Below, piece after piece: positions 60,363 through 64,000 of a DNA stretch of 64,000 nt. This stretch comes from Atrina japonica (taxonomy: Eukaryota > Mollusca > Bivalvia > Pterioida > Pinnidae), in NCBI GenBank assembly GCA_030159075.1, contig BROG01000921.1:156212-220211 (forward strand). The letters run 5' to 3'. The translations under genes were made by a program, and so were the position numbers. The notes under the pieces are model-generated. The model saw only the letters and a program-made list of their open reading frames with translations, had not been told where the DNA came from and made no database searches. The number at the start of each line of letters is the position of its first letter. Positions within the stretch are counted from its first letter, which is position 1.

Positions 60363-63326
60363 AAATCTAATAGTCCCCTGGCTAATAATGTGTTTGTTCC
60401 CCCCAGGGGGAATTTTTGAGGTTATGATTTTCTGAAAGCTTATCACAAATGCAACAAAATGAGACATGCTAACTCTCTGGACGTCGGGGCATTTAGGAGT
60501 TTTGGGGAAAAACCATAGAAAATTGACAAAAATCGCTGAAAACTGGAAAACCTCAATTAATCCATCATTTATGTCCCCGTTTGCAATGAAAGTACTGGTT
60601 GTATGGTAGATATCTTAAATGACAAGTATGGACCCATTTAACAACCATTATTTATCAAATTTGGTGTTTGGAGGTAAAAAATCAATTTTTTAAACAGAAA
60701 TCTGTGAAAAAGTACCATACTTTAAGCCACTTATAATCCATGTTTTTACCAAGGTGTTTTTTCAGAGGGTATGTTAGAAAGCCTACCAAAATGCTACAAA
60801 TAGAGCGTTGTTAGCAATCTGGCCACTTAGGGGTTTGGGGGTAAAAATAATAGAGAATTAACAGAAATCGCTGAAAATTTGAAATATATATTTGATCATT
60901 CATTTAAGGTCTTTTTTGCAATTAAAGTAATAATTGTATTGACACAATAAACAATGTTTTTTTTATTAAAGTTGGTGAGTTGAGGTAAAAACCATGAAAA
61001 TTAACAAAAATTGCTGAAAACTGGAAAACATCAATTAATCCTTCAGTTAAGGCCTTTGTTTGCAATGAAAGTAATGGTTGTTTGGTAAATATCTTAAATG
61101 ATAAGTATTGACCAATTAAACAACCACTGTGTATCATATTTGGTGTTTTGGGGTAAACAAAAAATCAATTTTAATACAGAAATTCGTTAAAAAAAAGCAT
61201 TAGACTTTAAGCCACTTATAACCCAGCTTTTACCAACCTGTTTTTGGAGAGCATAATTTTCAGCAAATATGCTACAAATTGAGCTTTGTTAGCACTTTGA
61301 CTACTTAGAGGTTTTTGGGTAAAATCCATATAGATTAAACAAAAATCCTCCATTTAAATTCTTTTTTGTAATTAAAGTAAAAATTGTATGGCAGATGACT
61401 TAAATGCTAAGTATGGTCATAATAAAGAATGATTGTTTATTGCTGTTGGTCTTTTGAGGTAAAAACCATGAAAAATTAATATCAGTCAGTTTTATCACAA
61501 AAGTAAACTGTAATCGAAGGGTTACTAGGTTTCTAATTTTCAATACTTTCTGTTAAAATTTCTTGATTCTTGGTTTTGCCTTAAAACTCCTAAACTCTCA
61601 AACAGCTAGAGTTCTAACATAACACATTTTGTATCTTTTTTATAAACTTTTGGCAAAAAATACACACAAAATACCCATTGTTGAAACTACTACTGCTTTA
61701 AAATTTGGGTATCACCGAAACTTACCCCTTGGTAAAAAAAAAATGGGGTACATGTATTTAGTGGTCTAAAGTGAAATAACCTTTTCACAGATTTCTGTAT
61801 AAAAATTGGTTTTTACCTTAAAACACTACATTTGATATACAATAATTGCTTAATAGACCGATACATATTATTCCAGATATTTGTCATACAACAATTAAAC
61901 TCATTGCAAAAAGCCATAATAAATGAATGATTATTTGAGATTTTCCAATTTTCATCATTTTTTTTTTACTATTTTATGGTTTTATCTCAAAACTCTTGAG
62001 TACCCCAAGGGCTAGAGTGCCAATATGGCTCATTTTGTAGCATTTTCATTAAGCTTTCTGACAAACATACCCTCCAAAATACCCCTTGTTAAAGACTGGT
62101 TTTAAGTGACAACAGTCTATTAATTTTTTCCACGGATTTCTGTTTAAAACATTAGTTGTTAGTCCCCAAAACACCAAATTTGTAGCATAATGATTGTATA
62201 ATGTGCCAAGACTACTCATTTTAGATATCTGTCATACAATCATCAAACTCATTGCAAAAAGTAGCAATAAATGAAGGACTAATTGAGATTTTCCAGTTCT
62301 CAGTGATTTTTGTACTTTTTATGGTTTTATCTAAAAATTCTTAAATGCCCTAGAGGCTAGAGTTCTAACATGGCTCATGTTGTAGCATTTTTTGGTAAGC
62401 TTTCAGATAAGCATACCCTTCAAAATCTGATTTAATAAAAGCTGAGGTTTTTAATTGCCTAAAAGTTTAGTAATTTTTAAATAGATATCTATTTAAGAAT
62501 TTGGTGTTTTACCCCAAAACACCAATTTTGATACACAGCTGTTTAAAGGATCAAAACTATCATTTAAGATATTTACCAAACAACCATTACTTTCAATGCA
62601 AACAGAGGCCATAACTGAAGGATTAATTGAGGTTTTCCAGTTTTTAGCAATTTTTGTTAATTTTCATGGTTTTTACCTCAAAACACCAACTTTAATAAAA
62701 CAAATCATTGTTTATTGTGTCCATATTTATCTTTTATGCAATCTGTCATACAATTATTACTCTTATTGCAAAAAAATCTTCAAGGAAGGATTAATTGTTT
62801 ATTTCCAATTTTCAGCGATTTCTGTTAATTTTCTATGGTTTTTACCCCCAAACCCCTAAGTGGCCAGAGTGCTAACAACGCTCTGTTTGTAGCATTTTTA
62901 ATAGGCTTTCTGAAAAACATATCCTCCAAAACACAAATTGGTAAAAACATTGGTTATAAGTGACTTAAAGTATAGCACTTTTTTCACAGATTTCTGTTTA
63001 AAATATTGATTTTTTACCCCAAAACACCAAATTTGATAAATAATGGTTGTTAAATGGGTGCATACTTGTTATTTTAGATAGCTACCATACAACCAGTACT
63101 TTCATTACAAATAGAGGCCATAATGAGGGATTAATTGAGGTTTTCCAGTTTTCAGCGATATTTGTTAATTTTCTATGGTTTTTACCCCAAAACTCCTAAA
63201 CGCCCCAAAGGCCAGAATGCTCACATGGTTCATTTTTTAGCATTTTTATAAGCTTTCAGAAAATCATATCCTTCAAAATCCCCCCTGGGACAGGAGTTAT
63301 TGGTGGCTCTAAGACTATTAGGTTTG
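60363..63326. mobile_element. 2.96-kb foldback structure built of about 340-bp repeats
   Basis: Left-arm text is matched by its reverse complement on the right with a nearly constant coordinate sum of about 123,688: AATCTAATAGTC (60364) with GACTATTAGGTT (63324); TTTAGGAGTTTTGGGG (60490) with CCCCAAAACTCCTAAA (63199); CAGAAATCTGTGAAAAAGTA (60698) with TTTTTTCACAGATTTCTG (62995); GGCCACTTAGGGGTTTGGGG (60825) with CCCCAAACCCCTAAGTGGCC (62864). The arms span about 60363-61490 and 62200-63326. The middle, about 700 bp, holds further units in right-arm orientation. Arms are made of about 340-bp tandem units. There are no coding frames. Confidence 0.85.
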
Positions 63327-64000
63327 GTTTTGTAACTTTGTTATTAGGTTTCATGGTGTCATAATTTTTGTTCCGTTCCACTGTCAAATGCTTTGAGTGT
63401 GTATGAGGGTATTTAGCCATTCATATGCAATATCAATATACATTACTATACATTACCAGGGCTATTTTCTCTCCAAATTTATAACTGAACACAGATATTG
63501 GACTATATTCCCAATCCCAAGTCATACTCTTTTTTTGCCAAAAATTCCCAATCATGAACAAAACATCTTTTCATTATTTCTTATTTTTATGCTGATATTT
63601 TCAATCACTGATTTTCTTGAAAGTTGAAGGATAGCAAATAGCAAAATAAATGAAATACCTTATGCAAAAATTGCCAATTTTGAGTCAAAATGCAGCGAAA
63701 TTCCCAATTTTCAAGCTGCCATGGGCCATGTTCCCAAACAGGTAAGAAAAAGACCCTGATTTACATTCATTGATGAATCTGGGGAAGGTATGAGGGTTAC
63801 AACCACCCTTGAATATGGTATTTTTCATATAAAGAGAAATAAAGATGAAACTTTATCCTGAAATGAATTTAAAAAAATGTCATGTGCTTTATTGTAAAGG
63901 ATTGATAGATGTAGTGTGTGGAAGCCAGAATAAGTGTCGCTGTGCAAAGAAAAAAAATATTTATGTTGTTTTAACCCGTTAACTTTCTCGTTAAAACGCG
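63327..64000. other. Intergenic DNA, no gene seen
   Basis: No supported feature. CAATTTTGAGTC and CCCAATTTTC-type text recurs weakly at 63480-63715. Confidence 0.4.

Noticed and set aside
61922..62859. Short Phe/Tyr-rich frames in the foldback arms
   Set aside because: Present in several unit copies but broken differently in each; no family features.

Overview
The window looks like AT-rich, intron-containing, repeat-saturated animal nuclear DNA. The organism is probably a marine bivalve mollusc. This is an inference from the repeat content: abundant decayed Penelope-like reverse transcriptases with a shared 3' tail, elements with tandem cores built on an AAGATGGCC unit, TA-flanked CAGT...ACTG miniature elements, and many microsatellites and minisatellites. 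I see no bacterial operons, rRNA, CRISPR array or intact viral genes. No species can be named from the sequence alone.

Two cellular genes are well supported. (1) A two-exon plus-strand gene (coding 31755-31813 joined to 32911-34096) encodes a type II membrane galactose-3-O-sulfotransferase-like enzyme of about 414 residues, with both PAPS-binding motifs. The first exon is only 59 coding bases. It was found from an acceptor/donor pair whose phase exactly matches the acceptor at 32910/32911. (2) A minus-strand gene (46642-48534) encodes a 630-residue, probably nuclear protein with a C2HC and a C2H2 zinc finger near its C-terminus. Its coding region lies in one exon, and a splice acceptor 51 bases before the ATG implies upstream non-coding exons. 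The two genes show no functional link.

Layout. 1-31.6 kb: at least nine decayed Penelope-like copies (641, 5041, 6324, 8440-, 13636, 20150, 25785-, 29905, 30494-), tail-only fragments, a 176-bp palindromic repeat array split by two of those copies, a second tail-like dispersed family, a GATCGTC-bearing dispersed family, a tRNA-like SINE head, a TA-flanked miniature element, and long simple repeats. 31.7-34.1 kb: the sulfotransferase gene, with an imperfect foldback element in its intron. 35.8-37.3 kb: a 51-bp minisatellite of about 30 copies with higher-order structure. 37.4-46 kb: mostly unannotatable AT-rich DNA with a few dispersed repeats. 46.0-48.6 kb: the zinc-finger gene with a 5 x 47-bp repeat past its stop. 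48.8-52.2 kb: two hAT-like non-autonomous candidates in series, the second containing a tandem-core element. 53-57.3 kb: GA tracts, a GTAAATCGTGC dispersed repeat, a 45-bp/137-bp hierarchical repeat and a GATATC-rich block. 57.3-59.5 kb: a second tandem-core element. 60.36-63.33 kb: a nearly symmetric 2.96-kb foldback structure with no coding capacity.

The least ordinary items are the 2.96-kb foldback structure, the Penelope-like copies embedded in the 176-bp palindromic array, the recurrent in-frame TGA at one position in the retroelement copies, and the hierarchical minisatellites. All alignments were made by eye, so boundaries are approximate by tens of bases unless a motif fixes them.
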